From Pinus tabuliformis (Eukaryota > Streptophyta > Pinopsida > Pinales > Pinaceae), in NCBI GenBank assembly GCA_031772625.1, contig CM062814.1, positions 820,764,757 through 820,828,756 on the forward strand: DNA of 64,000 bases, read 5' to 3'. Positions 51,230-63,060 of the stretch are shown here, piece after piece. A model generated the notes under the pieces. That model was not told where the DNA came from, made no database searches, and saw only the letters and a program-made list of their open reading frames with translations. The number at the start of each line of letters is the position of its first letter. Within the stretch, counting starts at the first letter, position 1. The position numbers and the translations under genes are program-made.

Positions 51230-53896
51230 ATCAACAGCTTGCTTTACCTTGTAAAGCCAACAAGAACTCACAACTGACTTGTTCTCCAGTCTCGGAACCA
51301 ATTCCCAAACACTATTACGAACTATGGAGTCATACTCCTCCACCATAGCATCAACCCAAATCGGCTGCTACACTGCTTCCTCAAAGGAAGATGGCTCGGT
51401 CTCAAGACATTCCCCAGCAAGGGCCATGTATCCAGTGTACCTCTCAGGTGACCTCCTCTATCTGTGCTAAGAAGATGGTGCTCCCACATTCTCTCTCGCA
51501 TCCTCCAACAATCTGTTAGCTTCTATTGTGCGCTTCCATCCATCTCTGGAAGACTCTGCTTGAGTGGATGTCTCCACTCCTGGAACCTCTGCATGCAGCT
51601 GCTCCACATCAATATGAGGCTCCTCCTCCTTAGGAACCAATAGTTCCTCCATAGCCTGTAGTTGGAGCTCCCTCTCAAGGGAAATTCGCATGGCCTTCTG
51701 CTCATCAAATGTGAGATCTCTGTGAACCACTTTCCTCCAACTGGTAGGCAAGTACACCCGATAGTTGTGAGGTGTATCATTGTACCCCACAAATATCCCC
51801 AACTGTGTTGTTGGCTCAAGCTTCTTTCGTGCATCCTTTGTCCCACGGCAATATACTGATGAGCCAAAGATCCTGAAGTGACCCACATCTAGTCTCTTAC
51901 TGGAGAAGTCTTCCTCTGGTGTCTTCATCCCAAGTATGTGATGCGGGCTTCTATTATGCAAATAGACCGTTGTGTTGCATGCCTCAACCCACAAGTGAAG
52001 TGGTAGGCCTTGGTCATGCAACATTGCCTGTGCTTCCCCTACAATAGTTTTGTTCTTCCTCTCGGCCACCCCATTTTGTTGTGGGTTATGAGGTGTTTTC
52101 AACTCTCGTTTAATTCCTTTCGTTGCACAGAAGTCCTTAAACTCTTGAGAGACATATTCTACACCGTTTTCGCTTCTCAAGGCCTTGATCTTCTTCCTTG
52201 ACTGTTTCTCGACCAAAGCTTTGAACTCAAAAAACTTTGTGAAAGTTTGGTCCTTCTTCTGCATGAAATAAATCCAGCATTTACGAGAATAGTCATAAAT
52301 GAAAATCACATAATACCTTTCCTTCACTGTGGATTCCATTGAGAATGGTCCAAACACATCAGTATGAAATCGCTTTAAGTTAGCCTTTGCTCGACTATTT
52401 TGATCATGAAAGGAAGACTTAGTGTACTTTCCCAAGGTACAACCTTTGCATGTTACAACTTGCTCAAGTTTACCTTTGGGAAGTCCTGTAGATATCTGCT
52501 GCATTATCTTCAAAGCCCCATGATGCAAATGGCCCAACTGCCTATGCCACAACTTGCTAATGTCTTGGCTTTGCACCAAATCTGCTTTCGTACTCAATGT
52601 TGCACAGTCATCTACCTCTAGTTTATAGAGATTCTTCACCCAAATCCCTATCCTCTTGGTCTGAGCCGTGGCTATGTGTCTTAGGAATGCCTTTCCTTTA
52701 CTGAAGACAACATCGTAGCCTTTGTCCTCCAACTTCGCGACCGGTACCAAATTATTCTTCAGTCCATGCACATACTTCACATCTGTCAAGGTGATAGGAG
52801 CTCCATGCTCCCTCTGAAAAGCAACCGTGCCCACTCCTGTAACATTATACCTTCTGTTGTCACCCATCTCTATGTGCATATTTAGGTCTTTCTCCTCCAA
52901 GGCACTGAATAAATTTTTATCACCGGTCATGTGGAATGAGGCTCCACTGTCAAGATACCAAACACAACTCATCATCGATGACACCATGCATGCAATGAGG
53001 GTAAAGTCCATTTCGAACTGAGAGGCTAATGCCTCACCTTCTAATCCTTCCGAGGATCCCTTCTTGGACTTCCTCGATGGGAAATTAGTTGCATAATGTC
53101 CCATCTCGTGACAATTAAAGCATCTCACTTTAGACTTGTCACCCTTCTTCCCTCCATGAGAACAATTCGATTTGAAATGGGAAGCCTTCCCCTTCCCTTT
53201 CTTTGCCTTACTTGCTAAGGCCAGATTTTCTTCATCATCATCCTTGGATGAAGAACCATCTCGTGTGCTCCTCTTGATATCCTCCTGCATCATTTCCGAC
53301 CACAGTCATTCCCAATATGGTAGTTTCTCCCTTCCATTCACAGAGTCCTGGTAGCTATTCCAACTCTTTGGAAGGCCAAGGAGAGCAAGGCTCACCATAT
53401 CATCATCTGTAGTAATTATTCCCACACTGCCAAGCTCATCTCTATAGGTGATGAGCTTGTTCAGATATGTGGAAATAGTATTGCCCTTCTCCATCTTGAT
53501 TCTTCGAAGCTTATCCTTGAGCACCAAATTCCTTTGGTCGCTACTATTCTGGTAGAGGTCCTTCAATGTCTTCCACATTGAAAATGGAGTATCCTTCCCA
53601 TGGAGACTCGAGACAATATGGTCTCGAACTCCCTCAAGGATGATCTGCCTCGCCTTCGCCACACACTTCTTCCACTCAGCCAACTCTTGTGCATTAGTTG
53701 AAGTTGGCTTTTGGATTTTTTGATCAATGAAATCCTTCAAGCCATTGTCTTCTAATACAGCCTCCATTCTATCTTTCCATGCTATGTAATTCGAGCTACC
53801 TTCCAAGGCATACTTGAGTCTCAAGCCACAGAACACCATTGGCCAACCTTGAAGTATGATATGAATTCGATTTGCACCTACAACCCCGAACTTCAA
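51230..53896 (-). pseudogene. gag-protease-integrase remains of copia element 2
   Basis: Gag (53306-53896) has LKYALEGSSNYIAWKDRMEA. The next stretch (51467-53293) has the CCHC knuckle CFNCHEMGHYATNFP, the protease site WYLDSGASFHMTG, the pre-integrase HRQLGHLHHGALKIM and the integrase NPQQNGVAERKN, ending in the region just before RT. This 608-codon frame is the longest open one in the window. It is still a fossil, since the element lacks a readable polymerase. Confidence 0.88.
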
Positions 53897-53964
53897 ACTT
53901 CAAATTCTCTTCTCAGTATAATGTTCACAGCTTCGTTACCATGTACAAAAATATCTACAAATCC

Positions 53965-53977
53965 AACTCTGATACCA
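53965..53977 (-). promoter_or_regulatory. Primer-binding site of copia element 2 (initiator tRNA-Met type)
   Basis: In element sense it reads TGGTATCAGAGTT next to the LTR, nearly the canonical plant copia site. Confidence 0.85.
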
Positions 53978-54879
53978 TGTAGAAAATCTGCTATGTAGGT
54001 TAACATGATAATACAATATAAATCAAAGCATAATATTATAACCTACTTCTACTATCAATTTGCGAAAGCTTAACGATCGAGTTGAACAATATAACTAGAA
54101 GAAGAAGAATCAATGCACAATACACATGAAAATACTTTGGGGAAAGCCTCAGCTAAAAACCCCACTATCTGTATTATCATACAAACTGGAAATACATAAG
54201 AATTATACAAAGCCTTAGCTCTCACAGCTAGCCAACTCTCAGTACAATCCTCACAGACGCTCATAGGAAATCCTGGCTTCTCTCAAGCCTTCCTCTCTGC
54301 CCTCCAAGCTCCTATTTCCTTGCACTCTTCCTCTGGGATGATTCACCTTCAACCAAGTGGAACACTGATATCACACAATGTCAGAATTGCGCAATCCTTA
54401 AGGAATAATACCTTGACTACATGCATGAGTTTTCTTTATAAGAAAACACATGCAATTGATAGTACATTGTCCTTGACTTTAATCTCAATTGGGTCTTTCT
54501 CAGAATAGACATGCATGAGTTTCTGATGAGGGAATATTCAGTTAACTGGAGTACACTAGTTGAGTGCATGCATGCATCAATTAATTGTTAATTCTCTATT
54601 AGTTCCTCAAACAGTTTGGAACTAATTTAACTGGACTTAACTCAGTAAACTGAGTTAACTAATTACAACTCAAATATAACTCAATCTTCTCTCCTTAATT
54701 TAAGGGATAACTCTTGCATGATTTCAGAAATACTTCTAACTTGAATTTCTCCAACTAATTAATTCAAAATGAATTAATCAATTATTTCCGAGTAGCTGTT
54801 AAGACTAAATTCGATTTTAATTCACAATTTAATTCAAGGACAAATTAAATTGGAATATTCTTGTTACCACATTTCAACA
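53978..54879 (-). repeat. 5' LTR (element sense) of copia element 2
   Basis: It begins TGTAGAAAATCTGC and ends TTTCAACA on the plus strand; partner of 50186-51085. Confidence 0.92.
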
Positions 54880-54884
54880 AATTA

Positions 54885-55904
54885 TTATAGAGCCATGTCC
54901 AGTGTTTGTTTAGAAAATTCTGTGTTATTGAAAATCTCTACTTTTTTTTATTTAGAATGAATAACAAAAAAGTAACTCTTTGCATTGAAAAAAAACTTAT
55001 CGATGAATTAAGGCTTGTAGTATTGTTTAACTTATACATATGAGTAATTTTTTCTGAAGAAAATATGAGCTATATTTTATATATGGAAAAGACAGTACAT
55101 ATACATGATTCTTTGATCTTTATGTTCATCATGAACACATATTTCAACCTATCATTTACATATATCAGTTCCCAAAATTTTAAGAAAAAAGGAAAAAAAC
55201 TACCACTAACATACAGTCATGTGGATCTATTCTCAAAAAAACATTATGCAAATCATAGATAGTCTTTCAAAATGCAAAATGCAAGATGTGATCCAATGGA
55301 TAGAGAAGGTATGTTGCTATTGCATGAATCTATTGTTATTAAGGTATATTTCCTTCCATTGGATAAAATCTGCATGATTCTAAATAGGGTTCTGAAAGAA
55401 CCAACAAGGGGCAGTAGGTAACAAAGATTCTTTAGGCAGGTTGCTAAGATAGCTGCAACATGTTCCACTGAGAATTTTTTAAAAGATAGCTATTGGGTCC
55501 AAGATACCAGGTTGACTAGAGCCTCGTGTTAATTATTTTCATTGGAGAAAATACAATTGAATAGAGCCCAGATTGCATATATCCCCTTAAGCAGTAGGTA
55601 ACTGAGTTGGGTCCTGTTGAATATAATATTACGTTGTACAACCCCTAGGACTCCACCTGCATTTCACTGGACCTTACATGAACTTGAACCTTAAGCTAAT
55701 AACTGTATGTTTCTTTCAAATATTCTTAATCTAAAAGAACTCTCAAAGATTATTACTCTCAAATATCTCTTTCTTAAGAAACCCGAAATGCAGAATATTA
55801 TCATATGTACTGGGATGTTATATGATGTCAAACAACTTCTCATATATCTCAATAAATTCATTATAAGATTAGGAAGTCTAGGAATCATCCTTTATAATAA
55901 GAAT
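54885..55904. other. Intergenic, no gene seen
   Basis: AT-rich, with only short frames lacking motifs. The sequence before 50181 and after 54884 shares the phrase GTGAATTAAGGCTTGTAGTA (49970; here with one change, near 55003), a short local repeat. Confidence 0.5.
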
Positions 55905-56287
55905 ACAATCTTCTAAAATAACATAATTATTATAAGGACTTATACTACCAACATATTCCAAGGGATGTTTCAACATTGGTTTGTTAAATAACATATATTT
56001 ATTATAAAATCTATGGTCCTAACATGAAGCTAAGGGTTAAACCCCTATCCCTTTTATATGTTGTACTAAGTATTAGATTTAAATTTGTCACCCATACAAT
56101 CTTCTAAAATAACATAATTATTATAAGGACTTATACTACCAACATATTCCAATGGGTGTTTCAACATTGGTTTGTTAAATAACATATATTTATTATAAAA
56201 TCTATGGTCATAGCATGAAACTAAGGATTAAATCCCTATCCATTTGATATGTTTACTAAGTATTAGATTTAAATCTGTCACCCATAT
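55905..56287. repeat. 191-bp tandem duplication
   Basis: Both copies start ACAATCTTCTAAAATAACAT (55905 and 56096) and end GTCACCCAT. They differ at about a dozen positions, mostly in the last third. Confidence 0.93.
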
Positions 56288-57069
56288 TTCTCTTAAACTT
56301 CAAAGTTATTTGCATCATTGACTTATGAATTCACTTGGTTTATACGTTTGCAAATAGTTAATTCAAGCGAGAATTCTTGACAAAAATACCTATGCTTTAC
56401 CATGGTATATAACTTATTCACTTACCTTGCATATAAATTTGGCAGACTTGTATTTTAAAATATTATGTTAATGTTTGTAATCTCATACATACATAGCCTA
56501 TCTTATGCATTTATGGTGGCAATGTATGACACTAATGGTGTGGTCCTCTCTGTATTCATGGCCTGAATTCATTTTGAAAGAGACAAAAAAATAATTATAT
56601 TTGTCATTGCAAGTGTTTCCCATCAACTTATGCAAAATAATTAAAGGGAGGATGCCAATGATAACAAGTCTACATGCACCTTCGATGTAAATAATTTGTT
56701 ACATATGCATTTAAACAATGATTTTATATAGACCCAATTCCTAAAATCAATAAATTCCTAACATCATATTTTATAATTTCATGATGAAACTATCAATCAC
56801 ATGTATAAATTCTGAAGGAGAACATCGAAGGTGATCTTGAAACTAGGCTAAATCCTTGTAGTATTACATTATTCATTCACAATAGGTATTAATTTATTAT
56901 CATTCTCCCATAAACTAAGGCATTTGCAAAAAAAATAAATATATTATTCTTTTTATTGAATTTATTTTTTACAGGGATCAAAAAACCCATTAAACATGGT
57001 TGAAAAATGGACATTATGCATAGAAGTTTCTTATTATCCCAATCTAGGCAAGCGATGATTACTTATGTG
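56288..57069. other. Intergenic, no gene seen
   Basis: AT-rich without recognisable features. Confidence 0.5.
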
Positions 57070-57081
57070 CTATGAAATATT

Positions 57082-57417
57082 GTGATGAACAAAGTCCTCC
57101 AAAAGCAAAGGAATGTACCTAGAACAACAAAAAACAATGAAGCATATTATATTGCATTGATAGAAAGCTTCGAAACAACTAGGGAGTATGGATCCAAAGG
57201 AATTGTAGTCTTCACCAATTCTGAACTTGTCTGCAACCAGATGAAAGGCATGTACCAAGTTAAAAATGAGAGGTTAAAACAACTGTATGGAGAAGCAAAA
57301 AATATTGTTAGTCAATTTAAATCATTTAGCATAAGACATTGTGAAAATGTTAATATGATGTCTAGTGATCTATTGTATGGGGCAATGGAAATTCAAGATT
57401 TGTTTGTGCAAGATTAA
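57082..57417 (+). pseudogene. RNase H-like fragment (RVT_3 type)
   Basis: The 111-codon frame has NNEAYYIALIESFETTREYG, FTNSELVCNQMKGMYQVKNE, LYGEAKNIVSQFKSFSIRH and a final segment that fits the plant RNase H-like family (RVT_3). This family occurs both in host genes and in retroelement polyproteins, so the origin cannot be told. The first strand of the fold is missing and no flanking domain is readable, so it is a degenerate fragment. Confidence 0.6.
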
Positions 57418-57763
57418 TTGGTGTTAAGAATCTCTCCATCAAAATTTATTGATGGACATTGTAGGAATCTTGTATATGTGTTTGTTTTTTAGTTATAAAT
57501 GTGTTGTTTATTTATTTTTTGTTAAGCTTGGTAGGACCATTTCATTTTCTATTAAATATAAACAAGTTTACACCACATAGATAAACTGTGTGGCCTCAAC
57601 TTGCCCGGGAGGGAAACCAAGTTTGTTGGCCACCATTTTGCAATATAATCCATCCAAAAACAATATTGTCTTAGTCTTTCCAACTAGGCTAGATATGTCT
57701 CTACTTCATGACTAGACACTACATAACTATATAAACTGAAAATTGCAACATGAAAATTAAAAG
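57418..57763. other. Intergenic, no gene seen
   Basis: AT-rich to about 57590, then GC rises toward the next fragment. Confidence 0.4.
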
Positions 57764-58638
57764 TTATTCGCATAAGACAAAATTATGCATGGGTGTTGTT
57801 CTAGTCCTTCTTTTCCTATGAGACAGATGCAACAGGTGCCGTGTCCTCAGCGGATTCTCCAAGCATACCATACAGCTCCAGGTGCAAGGTATATGGCAGT
57901 CAATTCTGTCTAGTCGGATATCCTGCTTATGCAGCTGAAAGAGAATTTTCTCCATATCCTTCTTGTAGTTCGACAATCCTTGTAGTGTCACTGCCATCCC
58001 CACTGAGATCTGTTCCATAGCCTTGCCTAATAAAATCTTCATTAGCCAATACAAGTACAAAGTTTGCTTGAACTGAGTGATTCTTCCGTGGGTGTTTCTC
58101 GGATCCGAGACTAAGGTCCTCCAGTTGTCCATCTCCTCCTCTGTCTCACTTCCTTGTTTCACTTCCTCTTCCCATTCTTCTAGCAACTTTCGGATGCCCA
58201 CATCCATCCCCTCTCGGTAAGCTTCTGCCACCTATGTTATGAGATGTTCTACTGATTTTCTGCCCTTGCGTGGATTCGATGTGCTCGGCCCCTTATCTTT
58301 CCTGGGTGTCAGGTGTCTCCTACCATGCCCACGGCCTCACGCAGCATGAACCATCACCTATTGTCTAGAGCATCGGAGTCCGCAGTTGTTCGACGACAAC
58401 CCTGGTTCTTCGCATTCCGATGATCACCACCAGCTCTGAGCCACCACCCTTCTTCGTAATCTATCGCGCTAACATTGTACATTAAAAAGCCTCTCTGTCC
58501 GTTATACCCTGTCTTGCCTCTAGTCCCGCCACCTTGCCCACCTCCCCAAAATGCAATCATGCCAAGGGTCATTGCACCCCCTGCATTGAGCATGTGGGGG
58601 ATGGTGGTATTAAGTGCCCAAGCACCCTTCATTACCAC
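57764..58638 (-). pseudogene. Unrecognised GC-richer coding-like fragment
   Basis: Base composition jumps to about half GC. A 155-codon minus-strand frame (57764-58231) has an acidic, coiled-coil-like stretch (RKLLEEWEEEVKQGSETEEE) and ends with Cys/His-rich text (CTWSCMVCLE, then HLLHLSHRKRR). The same frame continues upstream as basic text (RRHLTPRKDKGP) after a stop, and another open stretch (58354-58638) is Gly-rich (FWGGGQGGGTRGKTG). I do not recognise it. It could be a processed pseudogene or a mobile-element coding remnant; the Cys/His end only loosely recalls a RING finger. Confidence 0.4.
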
Positions 58639-58891
58639 ACCCCTTCACTCCCAGCTATCGACCTGCATCCCGGTCGGGATATAAATGTGTTGTTTTAATT
58701 GACCATATTTTTTTTTTAATTTTATACTAAGTGTGCCCCCAATATGTAAGCACAACTCGGTGAAATTGACATGTTTTAGAAAAAAATTTATTTGATTTTC
58801 AAAATGTGCACTTCAACATTTGTGTTTTTAGTCTTGAGTATATTTTAAATGAAGAATTTACACCAAATAATTTTGAAGAAACCCTCAGATA

Positions 58892-59038
58892 GTTACATCA
58901 ATTTTCTGAATTCTTGATCTTTTTAAATAACAATTTTAAGATTTTTAAATGCATGATGTAACTTGAATGGTTACATCAATTTTTTGAATTCTTGATCTTT
59001 TTAAATAGAAATTTTAAAGATTTGTAAATGCATGAGGT

Positions 59039-59040
<2 letters not shown>
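58892..59040. repeat. 78-bp tandem duplication upstream of the 59124 start
   Basis: Copies begin GTTACATCAATTTTCTGAAT (58892) and GTTACATCAATTTTTTGAAT (58970). The second ends at the CT repeat. Confidence 0.85.

Positions 59041-59122
<82 letters not shown>
59041..59122 (+). repeat. Compound (CT)n(AT)n microsatellite ending one base before the ATG
   Basis: About 26 CT units run directly into about 15 AT units, then C and ATG at 59124. Confidence 0.95.
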
Positions 59123-59123
<1 letters not shown>

Positions 59124-59124
<1 letters not shown>

Positions 59125-61667
59125 TGGATGAGCATTTTCCACTTGATTCTTCGAGGCGAGCATCAATTGAGTCTCATGCATCTACTAGAGGGGGAGGTCA
59201 TGGATCAAGGAGATTATCAAATGAATCAGGGGAGGTCCATCATTCGTTACATCATGATCGTGGTATATATATGTTTATGTGCAAGTTTTTAAATGATATT
59301 TGAATATAATCATATGTACATACATATGAAATTGATTTTTTTTTCAATTTAGCTTTATTAATTTATAATAAATTTCATTTTTTTAGGAGCATCTCAAACT
59401 AGGTTGAAGAGAGTATCTATTCAATCAATGGAGGGCCATCATTCACATCATCGTGGTATGGTATATATATGTTTATGTACATTTACTTAAATGATAAATA
59501 GGTAGAATCATATGCACATATATATGTTGAATTGATTTTCTATTTGTTTTTAGAAGCTTCTCTCACTATGTCATCACGTGAGGGTGGTCAACATTATCTC
59601 GATGGTCAACAAGCTCAATCAACTCATGTAATTGGGTGTGATGGTGCTCAACCATCTTCGGGTAGTCATCAATCTCAATCAGATCATCACGATCCTCATC
59701 ATTTTGGTAAATTATATAAAACAAAAATTATATTAAAACAAATTTGTACATGTAAATGAATTGTATGTACATATATGTGTACATGTCCATCTTGCATGCG
59801 TATGAATACATTTTTTCACATGTTTTTATATTTATGTAATTATATTGATGCAGGGGGTGAAAATGTTCCTCAAAGTAAACATAAGCAAAGCAAGACAATT
59901 CAAGAAGAAGACCATACACCAACTACCACCTATCCATCTGATATTTCTGATGAGCTTCCTTGGGAAACAAACCTCCAACAATGTATGTTACAGAGGTGCA
60001 TAGGTCATTATTCAAAATTGAGGAAAGACCTTGGGAGTTTGGAGCTCCCTACAAAGATTCGACAAAGCTTAGAAATGGTTGTGCACTCTCTAAGCTCATT
60101 CCTTGATATTTACAAGAAGCTTGGGCTAACCACTGATTTATTTATAGATATGATGAGGCATAAAAAGGAAGTAGTAATGGGTCCCGATAAATGGGCTGAG
60201 GTAAGTAAAAGGGCTACAAAATAAGATGCAAAATCTATGTTTAATTTCAAATAAGGGTCGAAAAGAAAGATGCTCAAGGTGCAATATTTCAAGCACCCTG
60301 ATATAGCCAACGATTTATATGATAGGTTCCTTGCAGCATATGGAAAGATGCCATGGAATGACAAGGTTACAATTTATTTTGCAAAATTATTTTATGTAGA
60401 ATTCTTATTGGGTATGAGGCCTCATTATAATGACCTTCCATCTGAATTTTATGGTACTGGGAGAGGTTGGCTATATGAACGTAAGGGTGCATTACAGGAT
60501 GTTAAATTTCCTCGCCCTCTGCCACCTTTGGTACGCCAACCTCCTTTTCTAGTAACTTTGCGGTCGGAGATGGATGTCACTTCTCAAATTGGTCGATAAG
60601 GAAGGGATGTCATTATAGACAACATCCAAACTGCATTGACTGGAATTGATGTCGGTCTAAATCGACAAAGAGCATGAGCTAATGAACGTGTTACTTTTGT
60701 ATATAAAATAGACGAGGAGATAGATAATATGAATATTGAGGAGCTTAAAGCATATGCAAAGGGTTGCCGTAATAGTTGGCAAGAACTAATTTTTCATGAG
60801 GAAGAGGGTGTGGGATCGGTATGTGTTAATGGTTAGGGTGGATATTTTAATATAATGTAATGTATGTGTTAATTTCAATTCACATACATTTTGTTAAATT
60901 TTTCAGATATAATCTAACATTAATGTATCATATGCTTACCATTTTCAATTAACTCGTTTGTTAAACGAAAATTTTGATAATATCACGATCCTAGGTTCAG
61001 GTTCCAATCAAGATATGTTGAGAGATGTTATTTTTTTTTTGAAGAGTTCATGTTGATACTATTATTCTACTTTTATTATATTGGTATCGCGAGGACATAT
61101 TTTTAAAAGAAATAATTACATATATAATTAAATGTTAACAGATTTTGATTCCGTTTGACGTTTTCGACATAGCGCCACGCTCTTCCTCCCTATTAAGAGG
61201 TGTCAAATATTCCTTTGTCACAAGTATTGAATATTTCACATTTGTTTTGTTATAATTGAAGCAAGTTTCATTAAAAAATGAAATATCATTCGTATAGTTT
61301 TAAAATTTGAAAATTTTAGGTTTGAGGAGATAATTTCCATTCTCCAGTGACTTTAACGATGGACTCAGCAATGGGGATAGGATCATCTAAACAATTTGAA
61401 AATTTTGTTTAACAATTTTTTTAATATTGCAAGTTTATGCATTTTCATGTGCAATTTTAAATTTTTAATATATAAATGTACATGTATTGTACAGGGAATC
61501 CATGAGGGAGAAATGTAGGGGGAACACCATGAGTTATTGCATGGAATTTGAAACTTGAGACGGTTACAGGGATTGAATTTTCTAGACAATTTGAAGAAGT
61601 TGATAGTTGAATTTCTTAATATTGCGAGTTTATGCATTTTCATGTGCAACTTTAAATTTTTAATATC

Positions 61668-61704
<37 letters not shown>

Positions 61705-61974
61705 GTTATCCATGAGGGCGCAACGCATGATGAACACTACGAGGGTGGAATGGGGGGGGGGAACGTCATGAGGTATTGCATGGAATTGGAAACTTTTTAT
61801 AATTTTGTTTTGATGATCTTACATTCTCATTTAATTTAAAACATTAAAATTTAATTTGAAGGTACATAATATTATGTATGTATGCAATTACACATGTTGT
61901 GCAGGGCACCCATGATTCTGATGAGAGCACGAAGATGTTGATAGATCATATATTTCAACAAGATTCTCTTTGAT
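59124..61974 (+). pseudogene. Unrecognised multi-exon gene or pseudogene with phase-1 symmetric exons
   Basis: Four exons join cleanly at 59124-59262, 59387-59455, 59554-59706 and 59854 onward. All have GT-AG ends and all three junctions are phase 1. Exons 1-3 are small and His/Gly/Ser-rich, each ending in a His-rich block (LHHDR, HSHHR, DPHHF). Exon 4 to about 60.82 kb is a conventional-looking globular or helical domain (WETNLQQCMLQRC, LFIDMMRHKKEVVMGPDKW, FYGTGRGWLYERKG). Likely further exons are near 60.91-61.03, 61.15-61.20, 61.32-61.38 and at 61496, 61705 and 61905; the last ends DHIFQQDSL and a stop. About four in-frame TAA/TGA codons interrupt the large exon and one the next, so it is probably a pseudogene. 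No family is recognised; a host gene or a gene of a DNA transposon are both possible. Confidence 0.5.
61383..61770 (+). repeat. Tandemly duplicated intron-exon unit (about 235 bp)
   Basis: Two copies each hold CAATTTGAA, AATATTGCxAGTTTATGCA, TTTTCATGTGCAA, an AG acceptor, ATCCATGAGGG, a short His/Glu-coding exon, CATGAG and TATTGCATGGAATT. In the second copy the run before the acceptor is a (GT)n tract at 61674-61702. A third, diverged exon copy follows at 61905. Confidence 0.75.
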
Positions 61975-63060
61975 GCAACTTTTTATTTGATAGTATTTTA
62001 TATTATTTACTTTTATCGTGATATAAATTTTGGACATATTTAAAGTAAAACTCTTTATTATGAATTGATCTATTTGATGCACATTTTTATTTGACAACTT
62101 TTTATTATATATGTTTACTTTTATAATGATATAAATTTTGGACATGTTTTAAATATAACTCCTTATTATGATTTAATACATGCAAATTTTGGATTTTATG
62201 TACATTTTTGCATGATGATTCTTATAATTGTGCATTATAAAACATGGTACATTTTGCATTTGAATAAATCTCATAATTTGGTGTAGATGTCTAAAACAAT
62301 CATAAATTAAAATTGCATTATAAAATATGGTACATACATTTTGTATTAATGTATAGAATGACTACTATGGATATCGATTGATAGTTAACTTTTAATATAA
62401 AGTTGTTCATGCAAACATTTTATAAAATTGCATTATAAAACATGGTACAATTTGCATGATGCATGGTTTGATGCTTAAAGGTTTGACATATTTAAGTTCA
62501 TGAATATGTAGGAATGAAATTAAATTTGCATTTAGTTGGTACATTTTGCATGATAATTCTTATAATGTTAGTAGATGATTCTTAGGTTCCGTTTAAAGTT
62601 GTTTTGTCAAGTTATTTAAAATAAATCTAGTAAAATTGCAAATTACAAAACATGGTACAATTTTCATGATGCATGGTTTGATGCTTAAAGGTTTTACATA
62701 TTTAAGTTCATGAATATGTAACAATGAAATTAATTTTTCATTTAGTTGGTACATTTTGCATGATCATTCTTATAATATTAGTAGATTATTCTTAGGTTTT
62801 GTTTAAAGATGTTTTGTCAAGCTATTTAATGAATTTAGTAAAATTACAAATTACAAAGCATGGTACATTTTGCATTTGAATGAATCTTATAATGTTATAG
62901 ATATCTAAAACAAACATAACTTAAAATTTCATTATAAAATATGGTATACATTTTTCATTCATGTATAGAAAGGCTACTATGGATGTCGATTGATAGTTAA
63001 CTTTTAATATAAAAGTTTTCATGCAAACATACTATACAATTTCTTTATAAGACATGGTAC
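61975..63060. repeat. Repeat mosaic downstream of the multi-exon locus (B-A-A'-B' order)
   Basis: Block B (TGGTACATTTTGCATTTGAAT...) starts at about 62241 and again at about 62858. Block A (GGTACAATTTGCATGATGCATG...) occupies about 62445-62640 and again about 62655-62840. The motif ATGGTACA recurs through all of them. A smaller doubled unit (GATATAAATTTTGGACAT) is at about 61.98-62.17 kb. No gene was seen. Confidence 0.75.

Larger units (their letters stand above)
50186..54879 (-). mobile_element. Ty1/copia element 2, shortened relative of copia element 1
   Basis: A 4694-bp minus-strand element with about 900-bp LTRs and a perfect target duplication AATTA (50181-50185 and 54880-54884). Gag, protease and integrase are readable and close to those of copia element 1. 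Only traces of the reverse transcriptase/RNase H part are recognisable, and the element is about 1.5 kb shorter than its relative. It is broken and would be non-autonomous. LTRs differ by about 8-9 % by eye, so it is older than copia element 1. Confidence 0.92.

Noticed and set aside
57764-57900. RING-finger call for the Cys/His-rich end
   Set aside because: Cysteine spacing does not match C3HC4 or relatives well enough.
59028-59124. Longer frame with Ser-Leu and Tyr-Ile repeats ahead of the 59124 ATG
   Set aside because: It is the translated (CT)(AT) microsatellite; the ATG at 59124 is preferred.
60201-60254. Short intron from the GTAAGT at 60201 that would remove two in-frame stops
   Set aside because: Only about 54 bp, no good acceptor or branch tract, and the same frame still reads as coding through it; stops by C-to-T decay are simpler.
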